In this document: positions 7,060 to 15,590 of the stretch, in pieces | How positions within the stretch are numbered: the stretch's first letter is position 1 | How the letters are laid out: every line of letters starts with the position of its first letter | From: Thiomicrorhabdus sp034722175 | GTDB taxonomy: Bacteria; Pseudomonadota; Gammaproteobacteria; Thiomicrospirales; Thiomicrospiraceae | Assembly (NCBI GenBank): GCA_034722175.1 | Contig: JAYENR010000231.1 | Coordinates: 1-28,978 of the forward strand | DNA length: 28,978 nt | Direction of reading: 5' to 3' | The notes under the pieces: model-generated | The model's input: only the letters and a program-made list of their open reading frames with translations | What the model was told of the DNA's origin: nothing | The model's database searches: none | Program-made: the position numbers and the translations under genes

Positions 7060-8432
7060 ATATCGCTAAAGTTTTGATTGTAGAAGACGATCAGGAGTTG
7101 CAAGAAGCATTGGTCGATACCTTAATTTTGAATGGTTTTGAAGTCGTCAGTGTTAGCTGTGCCGAAGATGCCTTGGTGGCATTGGAAGACGATATTGGTA
7201 TGGTTTTTAGTGATATTCGAATGGACGGCATGGATGGTTACGCTTTAATGAAGCGTGTCCGTGCAATTAAGCCCTATCTACCGATTGTATTGATGACCGC
7301 TTATGGCACAATTGAACAAGCCGTTGATGCAATGAAGTCCGGCGCAGTGGATTATATCGTTAAACCGTTTGAAGCTAACGTATTGGTTGAAAAGGCTAAG
7401 GCTTACTTTAATCGTGATGCTTCAAGCGAAGATGATTTTGTAGTGGCAGACCCTGTTACTCAGCAATTAAAAACTATGGCAAAAAAAGTTGCCCAAAGTG
7501 AAGCCAGTGTTTTGATTAGTGGTGAAAGCGGAACCGGTAAAGAGGTGCTGGCGCGTTTTATCCATAAGCAGTCTTCCAGAGCTAAACAACCTTTTGTGGC
7601 AATAAATTGTGCAGCAATCCCTGAAAATATGTTGGAAGCGATGCTGTTTGGTTATGAAAAAGGGGCATTTACCGGGGCGGCAAAAGCTATGCCTGGTAAG
7701 TTTGAGCAAGCGCAGGGTGGCACCATTTTCTTAGATGAAATCGGTGAGATGAAAACCGATTTGCAGGCTAAAATTTTAAGGGTGCTTCAAGAGAAAGAAG
7801 TAGAACGTATCGGTAGTCATAAGGTGGTGCGTTTAGATGTTCGAGTCTTAAGTGCTTCTAATATTGATATGAAACAGGCGATCAAGGATGGGCAGTTCCG
7901 TGAGGATCTATTTTATCGTCTAAATGTTTTCCCTATGCACTTACCGCCTTTGCGTGAAAGACCAAAAGATATTGCCGCTATTTCTGAAAAAATCTTACAA
8001 CGCCACTGTGGACGAAGTCGTATTGAGCCGATGGTTTCTGCACCAGCAATGAAGCAGTTAATTGAATACTCGTGGCCGGGTAACATTCGCGAATTAGATA
8101 ATGTCATTCAGCGTGCTTTAGTGATGATGTCTGGTGACACGATTCAGTTGCAAGATATTATGTTAGACAGCGGTATTGGTCAGTCAGCCGTCACTGCATC
8201 TGCCAAAGCGGGTAAGAGTGTTTCTGAGCCTATACAAGAGTCTATAGCACCAACTGAAACAGCCTTAGATGATAGCAAAGATCTAAGGGCTCGTGAGGTG
8301 GCACTGATCTTGGAAACCTTGAAACAGTTTAATGGTCACCGTCAGAAAACAGCGGAAACTTTAAATATTAGTCCAAGAACATTGCGTTATAAAATTGCTA
8401 AATTGAAAGAACAGGGTGTTGATGTGCCTTAA
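7056..8432 (+). CDS. fleR: FleR/FlrC-type sigma-54-dependent response regulator
   Basis: Partner of FleS; activates the middle (sigma-54) flagellar promoters when phosphorylated. The receiver domain (1-115) has the acidic pair DD at 11-12, the phosphoacceptor Asp53 in FSDIRMDGMDG, Thr81 and Lys103 (YIVKPF). The AAA+ domain has Walker A GESGTGKE at 156-163 and GAFTGA at 203-208 within GYEKGAFTGA, plus LDEIGEM. A Fis-type helix-turn-helix lies at the C-terminus (GHRQKTAETLNISPRTLRYK). Length (458) and domain order are normal for FleR. The start overlaps the fleS stop by four bases. Its likely targets here are the sigma-54-type promoters before fliE and fliK. Confidence 0.94.
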   Translation: MNIAKVLIVEDDQELQEALVDTLILNGFEVVSVSCAEDALVALEDDIGMVFSDIRMDGMDGYALMKRVRAIKPYLPIVLMTAYGTIEQAVDAMKSGAVDYIVKPFEANVLVEKAKAYFNRDASSEDDFVVADPVTQQLKTMAKKVAQSEASVLISGESGTGKEVLARFIHKQSSRAKQPFVAINCAAIPENMLEAMLFGYEKGAFTGAAKAMPGKFEQAQGGTIFLDEIGEMKTDLQAKILRVLQEKEVERIGSHKVVRLDVRVLSASNIDMKQAIKDGQFREDLFYRLNVFPMHLPPLRERPKDIAAISEKILQRHCGRSRIEPMVSAPAMKQLIEYSWPGNIRELDNVIQRALVMMSGDTIQLQDIMLDSGIGQSAVTASAKAGKSVSEPIQESIAPTETALDDSKDLRAREVALILETLKQFNGHRQKTAETLNISPRTLRYKIAKLKEQGVDVP

Positions 8433-8516
8433 AACAGGCTATTATCGGCACTAAGAATAAAACTTAAGTCATGTTTTGGAAAAGTGAGCAGGCCTGTTGA
8501 GTTTTTGGCGGTTGAT

Positions 8517-8532
8517 TGGCATATCAATTGCT
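8517..8532 (+). promoter_or_regulatory. Sigma-54 (RpoN) promoter of the fliE operon
   Basis: TGGCATATCAATTGCT matches the -24/-12 consensus (TGGCAC-N5-TTGCW) at all but one of the defined positions. The invariant GG (8518-8519) and GC (8530-8531) are separated by exactly 10 bases. Initiation near 8543 would leave a leader of about 124 bases before fliE. This fits FleQ or FleR control of fliEFGHIJ. Confidence 0.85.
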
Positions 8533-8571
8533 GACAAGGTTACTGTTAAATTGTAGCGTGTTCGTCTGTTT

Positions 8572-8595
8572 TATCCCCCAGCATATTGTGGGATA
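8572..8595 (+). repeat. Inverted repeat in the fliE leader
   Basis: Nine-base arms TATCCCCCA (8572-8580) and TGTGGGATA (8587-8595), complementary at 8 of 9 positions around a six-base centre. It lies downstream of the sigma-54 promoter and 71 bases before the fliE start, so it would be transcribed. It has no T-run after it and is therefore not a normal terminator. It could be a leader hairpin or a protein-binding dyad. Confidence 0.5.
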
Positions 8596-8666
8596 ATATA
8601 TAGAAGTTAATAACACGATTTTTATTTACCCGGAAATAGTTTGTAAAGTTTGGAGACCAAGTCGTC

Positions 8667-9005
8667 ATGAGTACGGTGGATACACAAAGTTTAATGTTAC
8701 AAATGCGCTCTCTTGCAGCGCAGGCAGCATTGAACCCAGAATCTCCTACTGATGCGGTTTCTCAAACAGGGGAAGCTTCGGCGGAAAATTTTGCCGACCT
8801 TCTTAATCATGCCGTTAATTCGGTCAATGCAGAACAGCATAAATCCGGTGAAATGAAAGAAGCGTTTGAACGTGGTGACCTAGATGTAGAATTGTCTGAG
8901 GTCATGTTGCAAGCGCAAAAAGCCAGTCTTTCTTTCCAGGCGATGACTCAAGTTCGTAATAAGCTAACGGAAGCTTATAAAGATATTATGAACATGCCAA
9001 TCTAA
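8667..9005 (+). CDS. fliE: Flagellar rod/MS-ring junction protein FliE
   Basis: Joins the MS ring to the proximal rod and is the first protein exported by the flagellar apparatus. The 112-residue protein has a variable N-terminal third and the conserved C-terminal region: FADLLNHAVNSVNAEQHKS, then FERGD and LSEVMLQAQKASLSFQAMTQ with VRNKLTEAYKDIMNMPI at the end. The length is normal. GGAGA lies about a dozen bases before the ATG. It is the first gene after a sigma-54 promoter and is separated from fliF by 62 bases that hold a small hairpin. Confidence 0.95.
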   Translation: MSTVDTQSLMLQMRSLAAQAALNPESPTDAVSQTGEASAENFADLLNHAVNSVNAEQHKSGEMKEAFERGDLDVELSEVMLQAQKASLSFQAMTQVRNKLTEAYKDIMNMPI

Positions 9006-9022
9006 TCGAATGGATGATTCGA
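9006..9022 (+). repeat. Small hairpin between fliE and fliF
   Basis: Perfect six-base arms TCGAAT (9006-9011) and ATTCGA (9017-9022) around the loop GGATG, starting right after the fliE stop and followed by ATTTATTAG. The stem has only two GC pairs and the T-run is broken, so termination would be weak at best. It may protect the fliE 3' end or lower readthrough into fliF. Confidence 0.4.
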
Positions 9023-9067
9023 ATTTATTAGTTTTAATAACTAGATTAAATAACTGAAAGAAACATT

Positions 9068-10762
9068 ATGGCCGAACCACAAGCGTCAATTGATCCAACC
9101 TTAAATACTCAGACAGGAAGTGGGGTGGGGTCGACGCTGATTAATAATCTAATGGCACTCTCTGTTGCCAAGCAAGTTAGTCTTGTTATTGCCTTAGCGG
9201 CAAGTATTGCATTAACCGTCGGAATTCTTCTTTGGTCCCAAGATAAACCCTATACGTTATTGTTTGGTAGTTTAGATGCCAAAGATATTAACGAAGTGGT
9301 GCAAACCTTAGATCAAGAACAAGTTAAATATAAAATTGATCAGGCCAGTGGCGGTATTTTAGTGCCATCCGATCAAGTTCATAAGCTGAGACTTAAACTG
9401 GCTGCAGCTGGTTATCCAAAACAAGCGGCAACCGGTTATCAACTGCTTGATGTTGAACAAGGTTTTGGTATCTCTCAATTTAAAGAGACTACACAGTATC
9501 ATCGTGCCTTAGAAGGCGAATTGGCGAAATCGGTTTCCTCTATCAATTCTGTTAAATCTGCTCGTGTCATGCTTGGTCTACCTAAACGTTCGGTGTTTGT
9601 GCGCAAACAACAAAAACCATCCGCCTCTGTCGTGGTAAAACTTTATCCAGGTCGAAACCTTAACGATGAACAAGTCAGTGCGGTGGTTTATTTGGTTTCA
9701 TCGAGTATCCCTAATATGGACACTAAAGATGTCACTGTTGTTGATCAAAACGGGAACTTGTTAACTGGCGATAATCATTCTGGCAACACCTTTAATATGA
9801 GTGTCAAGCAGTTGGATTACACTCGTATGGTCGAAGAGACGCTATCGAGTAGAATTGTGAACTTGTTAGCACCGATTGTGGGGGGTGAAAGTAAAGTACG
9901 AGCGCAAGTAACTGCAGAACTTGATTTCACCCAGCAAGAACAGACACGTGAAAATTATGAGCCGGATCCATCAGCGATTCGTTCTGAACAGGAAGTGAAA
10001 GAGATTAATCGTAATGAAGGGCCAATGGGGATTCCTGGTGCCTTAACCAATCAGCCACCACGTGCTGGATTAGCGCCAGAAGAAGGATATACACCTCAAA
10101 ACGATCCTAATCTTAGAAACTCGACAGAGAAAAAAACCAAAAACTATGAATTAGATCGAACCATAAGCCACATTAAAAACTCAGTGGGCAATATTCATCG
10201 CCTATCGGTTGCGGTGGTGTTGGATGACAAAACTTCATTAGACGAAGAAGAGAATATTGTCCGCACACCCATCGCAGAAGAGGAGTTATTGCGTTATCGT
10301 CAATTAGTCAGCGACACAGTTGGTTTGGATGAAGTGCGTGGTGATACCTTGACGGTTGTGAATGCGTCGTTTGTGGTTGCACCAATGGAAGAGTTGGCAT
10401 CTGTTCCGGTTTGGCAAGAGTCTTGGTTCTGGGATTTAGTTAAACAACTATTAGCAGGCTTAGCGGTTCTCATTATTATCTTTGGTGTCATTCGTCCAAT
10501 GCTGAAAGATCTTTCTAAGAAAGAAGAAAGCATTTTGGCTTATCCAGAAGATGTGCCGGAAGAGGAAGAAGCGCTTGAGAATGTTGATGAAATTTCTCAA
10601 GCTCTTGAACAGATGAATGAAGAAGTTGAGCAGACCGCTGCAGAAGCAGAATCTGAATCTAATGATGAGCGTGAGTTGCTTGAAAAAGTAAGAACCATGG
10701 TGGCTGCTGACCCTAAAATGGCGGCACATATAATTAAACAGTGGATGACAGAGGAAAGCTAG
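9068..10762 (+). CDS. fliF: Flagellar MS-ring protein FliF
   Basis: Builds the MS ring in the inner membrane, the platform for the rod, switch and export gate. The 564-residue length is normal. Transmembrane segment 1 lies at about 33-57 (VSLVIALAASIALTVGILLW) and segment 2 at about 458-478 (LLAGLAVLIIIFGVI). Between them are the secretin-like ring-building motifs, including LLFGSLDAKDINEVVQTLDQ and SSIPNMDTKDVTVVDQNGNL. A proline- and glycine-rich linker precedes NYELDRTISHIKNSVGNIHR. The acidic cytoplasmic tail (about 485-564) ends in the FliG-binding helix near AHIIKQWM. fliG starts one base after the stop, with its ribosome binding site inside fliF. Confidence 0.97.
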   Translation: MAEPQASIDPTLNTQTGSGVGSTLINNLMALSVAKQVSLVIALAASIALTVGILLWSQDKPYTLLFGSLDAKDINEVVQTLDQEQVKYKIDQASGGILVPSDQVHKLRLKLAAAGYPKQAATGYQLLDVEQGFGISQFKETTQYHRALEGELAKSVSSINSVKSARVMLGLPKRSVFVRKQQKPSASVVVKLYPGRNLNDEQVSAVVYLVSSSIPNMDTKDVTVVDQNGNLLTGDNHSGNTFNMSVKQLDYTRMVEETLSSRIVNLLAPIVGGESKVRAQVTAELDFTQQEQTRENYEPDPSAIRSEQEVKEINRNEGPMGIPGALTNQPPRAGLAPEEGYTPQNDPNLRNSTEKKTKNYELDRTISHIKNSVGNIHRLSVAVVLDDKTSLDEEENIVRTPIAEEELLRYRQLVSDTVGLDEVRGDTLTVVNASFVVAPMEELASVPVWQESWFWDLVKQLLAGLAVLIIIFGVIRPMLKDLSKKEESILAYPEDVPEEEEALENVDEISQALEQMNEEVEQTAAEAESESNDERELLEKVRTMVAADPKMAAHIIKQWMTEES

Positions 10763-10763
10763 G

Positions 10764-11792
10764 ATGCCTGATTCGGCCATTGAAGAAGTAACCAGTGATG
10801 CTGGAGATAAAATGAGTGGGCTTGATCGATCTGCTGTATTTTTGCTGGCATTAGGGAAGGATAATGCTGCGCAGATTTTAAAGCACCTCAATCCTCGTGA
10901 AGTTCAGCAGCTTGGATCAGCCATGACCTCGGTTGAAAATATTGATCGTGAAACTATTCATTATGTTATGCAAGCATTTATGGATGAGTTAGGCGAAGAT
11001 GTTCTTGGGATCGATCCAAGTGAATATGCTCAATCTTTGATGGCGGATGCTTTGGGAGATGGCGGTGGTCACTTGATGGATGCTGCATTATTGGGTGATC
11101 AGGTTAAAGGTCTTGAGGCACTTAAGTGGATGCACCCTTTAACAATCTCGAATATGCTGCGTAACGAACACCCACAGGTAGTTGCCATTGTATTGTCGTA
11201 TTTTGATGCTGATCAAGCGGCAGAAGTTCTGCGAGGGATTCCTGAACGTTTCCAAGCCGAGGTTATCTATCGTATCGCAACTTTAACCACCATTCAGCCT
11301 CGTGCGTTATTTGACTTGAACGACGTCTTAGAAAGTGCGTCAAGTGATGGTGAAGGCGGTAAGTTGGCAACGATCGGTGGTGAAAAACGTGCTGCGGAAA
11401 TTCTTAACTTGGTGGGCAGTGGTGTTGATTCTCGTATCTTAGATGACATTGCCATTGAACATGAAGATGTCAGTAAAGGTATTCAGGATAAAATGTTTGT
11501 CTTTGATGATATCGAAGGCATTGATGATCGTGGGATTCAAACCATTGTTGGCGAGATTCCAAGTGATGTGCTTATCTTGGCGCTTAAAGGTTCTGAAGAA
11601 GTGCTTAAAGAGAAATTTTTGGCCAATGTATCGAAACGTCAGGCAGACATTATGCGTGATGATCTAGAGTCGGGTGGTCCAGTGAAGTTAAGTGCGGTAG
11701 AAGATGCACAGCGAACCATTATCCAAACAGTTCGCCGTCTAGCAGATGAAGAGAAAATTATGATGCCTGGTGGTGGAGAGGAGTTCGTCTAG
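10764..11792 (+). CDS. fliG: Flagellar motor switch protein FliG
   Basis: Switch-complex subunit that binds FliF and FliM and receives torque from the MotA stator. The 342-residue length is normal, with a short N-terminal extension before LDRSAVFLLALGKDNAA. The middle domain has the EHPQ motif in RNEHPQVVAIVLSYF. The C-terminal torque helix SKRQADIMRDDLESGGPVKL keeps the conserved Arg and the Asp pair (E. coli Arg281 and Asp288/289 by alignment). AGAGGAAAG in the end of fliF serves as ribosome binding site. fliH begins directly at the base after the stop codon. Confidence 0.97.
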   Translation: MPDSAIEEVTSDAGDKMSGLDRSAVFLLALGKDNAAQILKHLNPREVQQLGSAMTSVENIDRETIHYVMQAFMDELGEDVLGIDPSEYAQSLMADALGDGGGHLMDAALLGDQVKGLEALKWMHPLTISNMLRNEHPQVVAIVLSYFDADQAAEVLRGIPERFQAEVIYRIATLTTIQPRALFDLNDVLESASSDGEGGKLATIGGEKRAAEILNLVGSGVDSRILDDIAIEHEDVSKGIQDKMFVFDDIEGIDDRGIQTIVGEIPSDVLILALKGSEEVLKEKFLANVSKRQADIMRDDLESGGPVKLSAVEDAQRTIIQTVRRLADEEKIMMPGGGEEFV

Positions 11793-12581
11793 ATGGCGAA
11801 AGATTTCAAAGCAGATGTGTATGCTAAATCTCCAAAGTCAGAAGATGAAGCATCAGAAACCGTTGCCAAATTAATTCCTTCCTCTGAAGTGACAGAGCCC
11901 GAAATCCAGGCTTGGTCTCTAAATAACTTGGTTAGAGATGCTGATCAAAAAATTAAAGATCAAGAGCAAGCAGTCTATTCTCAATTAGAAAAAAAGCTTC
12001 AACCGGAGATTCAACGTCAAACAGAGATCTTGAAAAAAGAAGCCTATGAGTCGGCTAAGAAAGAGGGGTTTGATGAAGGTTATGACGAAGGTAAAAAACT
12101 CGGAGAACAAGAAGCGAGAGACATTGCTTTAGCGGAATCGGAGGCTCAGTTAAGTGAGAAATTAACCCGTTTAGAGGCTCTTATAACCTCTTTAGAAGCC
12201 CCTTATAAATTGTTAGAGTCACAAGTCTTTGAACACTTGTCCTCGTTGGCGTTGCATGTAGCTGAAGAGGTGATTCAACAGCAGATCTCTGAAAAACCAG
12301 AATGGGTGATGAAAACAATTCAAGAAGCCATTGATGCGTTAGGGGATGATTTATCTCCGCTTGAAATTTCACTGAATCCTGACGATTACGTGCTAATTCA
12401 ATCGCTTAAAGCTTCTTTTTTAGATAGCTGGAAAGTAAAAATGTCGGATAAAGTTGAAGCTGGAACCTGTCAAGTTAGGCAGAACAACTCTTCAATTGAG
12501 CACAATTGGAAAAACCGTTTTGAAAGTATGTCGGTAAAACTTCAGGCTCAAGCGGTCGCGGAAAAACAAGAATCTGACTGA
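11793..12581 (+). CDS. fliH: Flagellar export stator protein FliH
   Basis: Regulates the FliI ATPase and tethers it to the switch protein FliN. The 262-residue protein has a variable N-terminus, a long charged coiled-coil region (about 48-140) and a globular C-terminal domain (about 145-240, LSSLALHVAEEVIQQQISEK). A GxxxG repeat run characteristic of FliH is visible at Gly92, 96, 100 and 104 (EGFDEGYDEGKKLG). The start codon abuts the fliG stop, and GGAGAGGAG in fliG is the ribosome binding site. An 84-base gap to fliI follows, long for this operon, with no promoter I can recognise. Confidence 0.92.
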   Translation: MAKDFKADVYAKSPKSEDEASETVAKLIPSSEVTEPEIQAWSLNNLVRDADQKIKDQEQAVYSQLEKKLQPEIQRQTEILKKEAYESAKKEGFDEGYDEGKKLGEQEARDIALAESEAQLSEKLTRLEALITSLEAPYKLLESQVFEHLSSLALHVAEEVIQQQISEKPEWVMKTIQEAIDALGDDLSPLEISLNPDDYVLIQSLKASFLDSWKVKMSDKVEAGTCQVRQNNSSIEHNWKNRFESMSVKLQAQAVAEKQESD

Positions 12582-12665
12582 TCTATTTAATGCGTTTCTT
12601 AGTTTTATTAAATCAACACTTCGCCATCTATTGTCATTTCGCTTTTCCAAAACTAGGTCTTTAGC

Positions 12666-14009
12666 ATGGATTTTTCAGAACGCCTTAACCACTCAATTAC
12701 CGAAAAGCTTGATCAACTTTCAAGTCAACTCACTCTGCCTTCCTCATTAATTGTGACTGGACGTTTGGTACGTATGGTCGGAATGACACTTGAAGTAGTA
12801 GGAACCTTTGCACCAGTGGGTTCACGTTGTCAGGTGCAAAGTACTCAGGGTGAGCCAATTGAAGCCGAAGTAGTGGGGTTTCACGATGACCGTCTGTTCT
12901 TAATGCCAATCGGCGATACTCAAGGCTTGTCCCCAAATGCAAAAGTCACCCCGATCCCTGGAGGGGTTAAAGTTAAAATTGGATCTTCTATGCTGGGACG
13001 TATCGTCGATGGTTCTGGTCAGGCACTAGATGGTAAAGGACCGATTGATACGGAAGTGGAAGTATTATTGTCTGGAAGAAGGATTAACCCACTGCAGCGT
13101 GCCCCTATTGAAGAGCCGATTGATGTTGGTATCAAAGCGATTAACGGTTTATTGACTCTAGGTCGTGGGCAACGTGTCGGTTTGATGGCTGGAACAGGGG
13201 TAGGTAAGAGTGTTCTGTTAGGCATGATGACTCGTTATACCGATGCAGATGTTGTGGTCGTAGGGTTAGTGGGAGAGCGTGGTCGAGAGGTTAATGATTT
13301 TGTTCGTAATAACCTCGGTGAAGAAGGGTTAAGGCGAGCTGTTGTGGTCGCGACGCCAGCAGATGATCCTCCATTGATGCGTTTGCACGGTGCGATGTTG
13401 GCAACAGCGATTGCAGAGCACTTTCGGGATCAAGGTCTACATGTTTTATTGCTAATGGATTCATTAACTCGTTTTGCACAAGCGCAGCGTGAAATTGCTT
13501 TGGCAGTGGGTGAGCCACCAGCCAGTAAAGGGTATCCACCCTCGGTGTTTTCTAAATTACCTCAGCTAGTTGAGCGCGCTGGTAACGGACAGGTTGGAGC
13601 GGGGTCAATCACAGCGATTTATACGGTACTTGCAGAAGGGGATGATCAATCTGATCCTGTCGTGGATTCAGCTCGTGGGGTGTTAGATGGGCATATCGTG
13701 TTATCACGAGCTATTGCAGATTCTGGGCGTTATCCGGCGATTGATGTAGAGGCTTCCATTAGTCGTGTGATGGTGGATGTTGTTTCAAAACATCAAATTG
13801 ATGAGGCTCGAAAATTTAAACAGATGTATGCAACTTATCAGCAAAACCAAGACTTGATTAATGTCGGTGCTTATCGTAAAGGCAGCGATGCCAATATTGA
13901 TAGGGCCATTGCTAAATATCCCTCTTTGAACAATTATCTATCGCAACAAATTGAAGAGTCTTTTTCTGTTTCTCAAAGCATTAAACAGCTTTCTAAAACG
14001 GTTTCATAG
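12666..14009 (+). CDS. fliI: Flagellum-specific export ATPase FliI
   Basis: F1-beta-like hexameric ATPase that energises and prepares substrates for flagellar type III export. The 447-residue length is normal. The Walker A loop is AGTGVGKS at 175-182. Also visible are VVGLVGERGREVNDF, the Walker B region LLLMDSLTRFAQAQREIAL, the export-ATPase signature ASKGYPPSVFSKLPQLVERA, and GRYPAIDVEASISRVM near the C-terminus. The N-terminal domain has the typical beta-barrel start (GRLVRMVGMTLEVVG). The ribosome binding site before the ATG is weak. fliJ follows after 36 bases. Confidence 0.97.
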   Translation: MDFSERLNHSITEKLDQLSSQLTLPSSLIVTGRLVRMVGMTLEVVGTFAPVGSRCQVQSTQGEPIEAEVVGFHDDRLFLMPIGDTQGLSPNAKVTPIPGGVKVKIGSSMLGRIVDGSGQALDGKGPIDTEVEVLLSGRRINPLQRAPIEEPIDVGIKAINGLLTLGRGQRVGLMAGTGVGKSVLLGMMTRYTDADVVVVGLVGERGREVNDFVRNNLGEEGLRRAVVVATPADDPPLMRLHGAMLATAIAEHFRDQGLHVLLLMDSLTRFAQAQREIALAVGEPPASKGYPPSVFSKLPQLVERAGNGQVGAGSITAIYTVLAEGDDQSDPVVDSARGVLDGHIVLSRAIADSGRYPAIDVEASISRVMVDVVSKHQIDEARKFKQMYATYQQNQDLINVGAYRKGSDANIDRAIAKYPSLNNYLSQQIEESFSVSQSIKQLSKTVS

Positions 14010-14045
14010 TGTGTTTTTTGAACAGTTTATCTGGTTGAGGTTGTT

Positions 14046-14489
14046 GTGAGTTCTCGAATTGAAAAAATCCAAACACTGGTGGAGTTGGCAGAGATTGAAG
14101 AGGATAAAGCTTTGCAAACCTTTTCAACCATTCAAGGTCAATTTCAAGACCATCTTCAGCAGTTAGAAACCTTGCGTTCCTATATTAATGAGTACTCGCA
14201 TTCCAGCTCTCAAAGCACGATTAGTCCAGTGCAAATGCTTTCAACCCAGGCCTTTGTTAGTAAGCTACATCACGCTGTTACCGAAGAAGAAAATAAGACG
14301 GATGGTTTTCGAGACGTCATGGAGCGAGCACGTGAAGCCTGGGTTGAAAAACGCTCACGTTCACAAGCTTTGAATAAACTTTTATTAAAACTCAAGCAAA
14401 CTCACCAGGCTAGGTTAGATAAGCAAGAGCAACGGTTTATGGATGAACTTTCTGGTCAGACCTTTACCCGAAATAGTCAAAAAAGATAG
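14046..14489 (+). CDS. fliJ: Flagellar export chaperone FliJ
   Basis: Central stalk-like coiled coil that fits into the FliI ring and recycles export chaperones. The 147-residue protein is almost entirely helical and charged: KIQTLVELAEIEEDKALQTF at the start, a Q-rich first helix, and a long second helix with WVEKRSRSQALNKLLLKLKQ and a basic C-terminus. It starts at GTG with GAGG five bases before it, which selects this start over nearby alternatives. Sequence conservation in this family is low; the position directly after fliI makes the assignment firm. It is the last gene before the second sigma-54-type promoter. Confidence 0.88.
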   Translation: MSSRIEKIQTLVELAEIEEDKALQTFSTIQGQFQDHLQQLETLRSYINEYSHSSSQSTISPVQMLSTQAFVSKLHHAVTEEENKTDGFRDVMERAREAWVEKRSRSQALNKLLLKLKQTHQARLDKQEQRFMDELSGQTFTRNSQKR

Positions 14490-14502
14490 TGGCTTAGATT
14501 TA

Positions 14503-14518
14503 CGGCACACATGTTGCT
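14503..14518 (+). promoter_or_regulatory. Sigma-54 (RpoN) promoter before fliK
   Basis: CGGCACACATGTTGCT matches TGGCAC-N5-TTGCW at every defined position except the first. The GG (14504-14505) and GC (14516-14517) are exactly 10 bases apart. It lies in the 69-base gap between fliJ and fliK. Initiation near 14529 leaves a 30-base leader. It would drive fliK, the MCP-like gene, motA and motB, and possibly the genes beyond. Confidence 0.8.
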
Positions 14519-14558
14519 AAAAGGTTCTCAACTAAAACTGATATGCGGTGAATAGACC

Positions 14559-15581
14559 ATGTTAGAACTGATGATTTCCAAACCTCAGGCTTCTCATGCC
14601 ATGCTTCAAGAGGGGGCAGAACGGCAAACATTGCCGAGCAAGACGGGGTTTGCAGATATGCTTAAATCAAGCATGTCTGGTGAGTTCAGAAAGCCATTGT
14701 CACGTGCTGAAGCGGCTGAGGTTTTAGATGAGGAGCTTGTTTTGGGTGCGGGTTTGATTATGCCTGATCAAGCGGTTGAAAAAGGCCAAGTAAGTGCAAC
14801 GGGTGAAAGATTAGGTGATCGTACAGCTGAGCTAAGGCAAGAGACACGTGCGATTAGAATGGCCCATGCTGCAGATCAATCAGCCCAAAACAACGCTTCG
14901 ACTTCTAAAGGTTTTTCATCAGACTCTCAGGGGCAACCGGGGCGTGAACAAACTTCTCAGCAACAATTCATGAATACCGCTCAGTCTGTTGTGCAGAATG
15001 CACAAACAGTTAGAGATCAACAATTGGGACAGCAGTTTGCGAATGCACTAAATGAACGTACCATTGCTCAAGGCTCGCCTTCTGATGAACGTTTCAATGT
15101 CAGCTCAGGTGTAACTGAACGTAGAGCCCAGTTACCAGTTGGGTTACAATCCATTGGTTTGCCCGTTTCTCACCAGAAATGGGGGCAAGCCATGGGGCAA
15201 AGAGTGGTTTATATGGCCAATCAGCAAATGCAGCAGGCTCAGATTACTCTAAACCCAGAAAAGCTAGGCCCAGTTCAAGTTAGATTGCATGTGGATCGTG
15301 ACCAACAAGTTCATGTGGTCATGACTGCACAACACGGTGTGACCCGTGAAGCCATGGATGCGGCCATTCCAAGACTAAGAGAGATGTTTGAGCAAGCTGG
15401 AATGAATTTAGGTTCTGTAGATGTAAATGATCAAAACCAATTTGCAAATGGCGAGCAGGACGAATCTGATGAGCAGCACTCTGCGGCCAGCAAAAATGAA
15501 AATGTGGACGGAGAGTTAGAGACGGAAGCCTCTAACACGACAACTTATGAAACCGATAATGTAGTGGACTACTACGCATAG
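14559..15581 (+). CDS. fliK: Flagellar hook-length control protein FliK
   Basis: Secreted ruler that sets hook length and switches the export gate from hook to filament substrates. The 340-residue protein has a long low-complexity N-terminal part (about 1-210) rich in Q, S, A and charged residues, as usual for the ruler region. The conserved C-terminal Flg_hook domain lies at about 215-290: GQRVVYMANQQMQQAQITLN, PEKLGPVQVRLHVDRDQQVH, and REAMDAAIPRLREMFEQAGM. The tail is acidic and rich in E, D and N. The family PEKLGP-type motif that contacts FlhB is intact. The next gene, an MCP-like protein, starts nine bases later. Confidence 0.93.
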   Translation: MLELMISKPQASHAMLQEGAERQTLPSKTGFADMLKSSMSGEFRKPLSRAEAAEVLDEELVLGAGLIMPDQAVEKGQVSATGERLGDRTAELRQETRAIRMAHAADQSAQNNASTSKGFSSDSQGQPGREQTSQQQFMNTAQSVVQNAQTVRDQQLGQQFANALNERTIAQGSPSDERFNVSSGVTERRAQLPVGLQSIGLPVSHQKWGQAMGQRVVYMANQQMQQAQITLNPEKLGPVQVRLHVDRDQQVHVVMTAQHGVTREAMDAAIPRLREMFEQAGMNLGSVDVNDQNQFANGEQDESDEQHSAASKNENVDGELETEASNTTTYETDNVVDYYA

Positions 15582-15590
15582 GAACCGAAG

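Noticed and set aside
8433..8506. Long-range inverted repeat AACAGGC ... GCCTGTT followed by TTTTT after fleR
   Set aside because: The arms are separated by about 52 bases, too long for a convincing intrinsic terminator. I could not exclude a real fleR terminator here but cannot support one.
10460..10891. Minus-strand open frame of 143 codons across fliF/fliG
   Set aside because: It lies wholly opposite two certain conserved genes, its product has no recognisable domain, and there is no ribosome binding site or neighbour on that strand. It is a shadow of coding sequence, as are the other minus-strand frames in the window.
12582..12665. Possible promoter in the fliH-fliI gap
   Set aside because: No GG-N10-GC element, no TAAA-N15-GCCGATAA and no convincing -35/-10 pair was found. 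The gap is unusual in length only.
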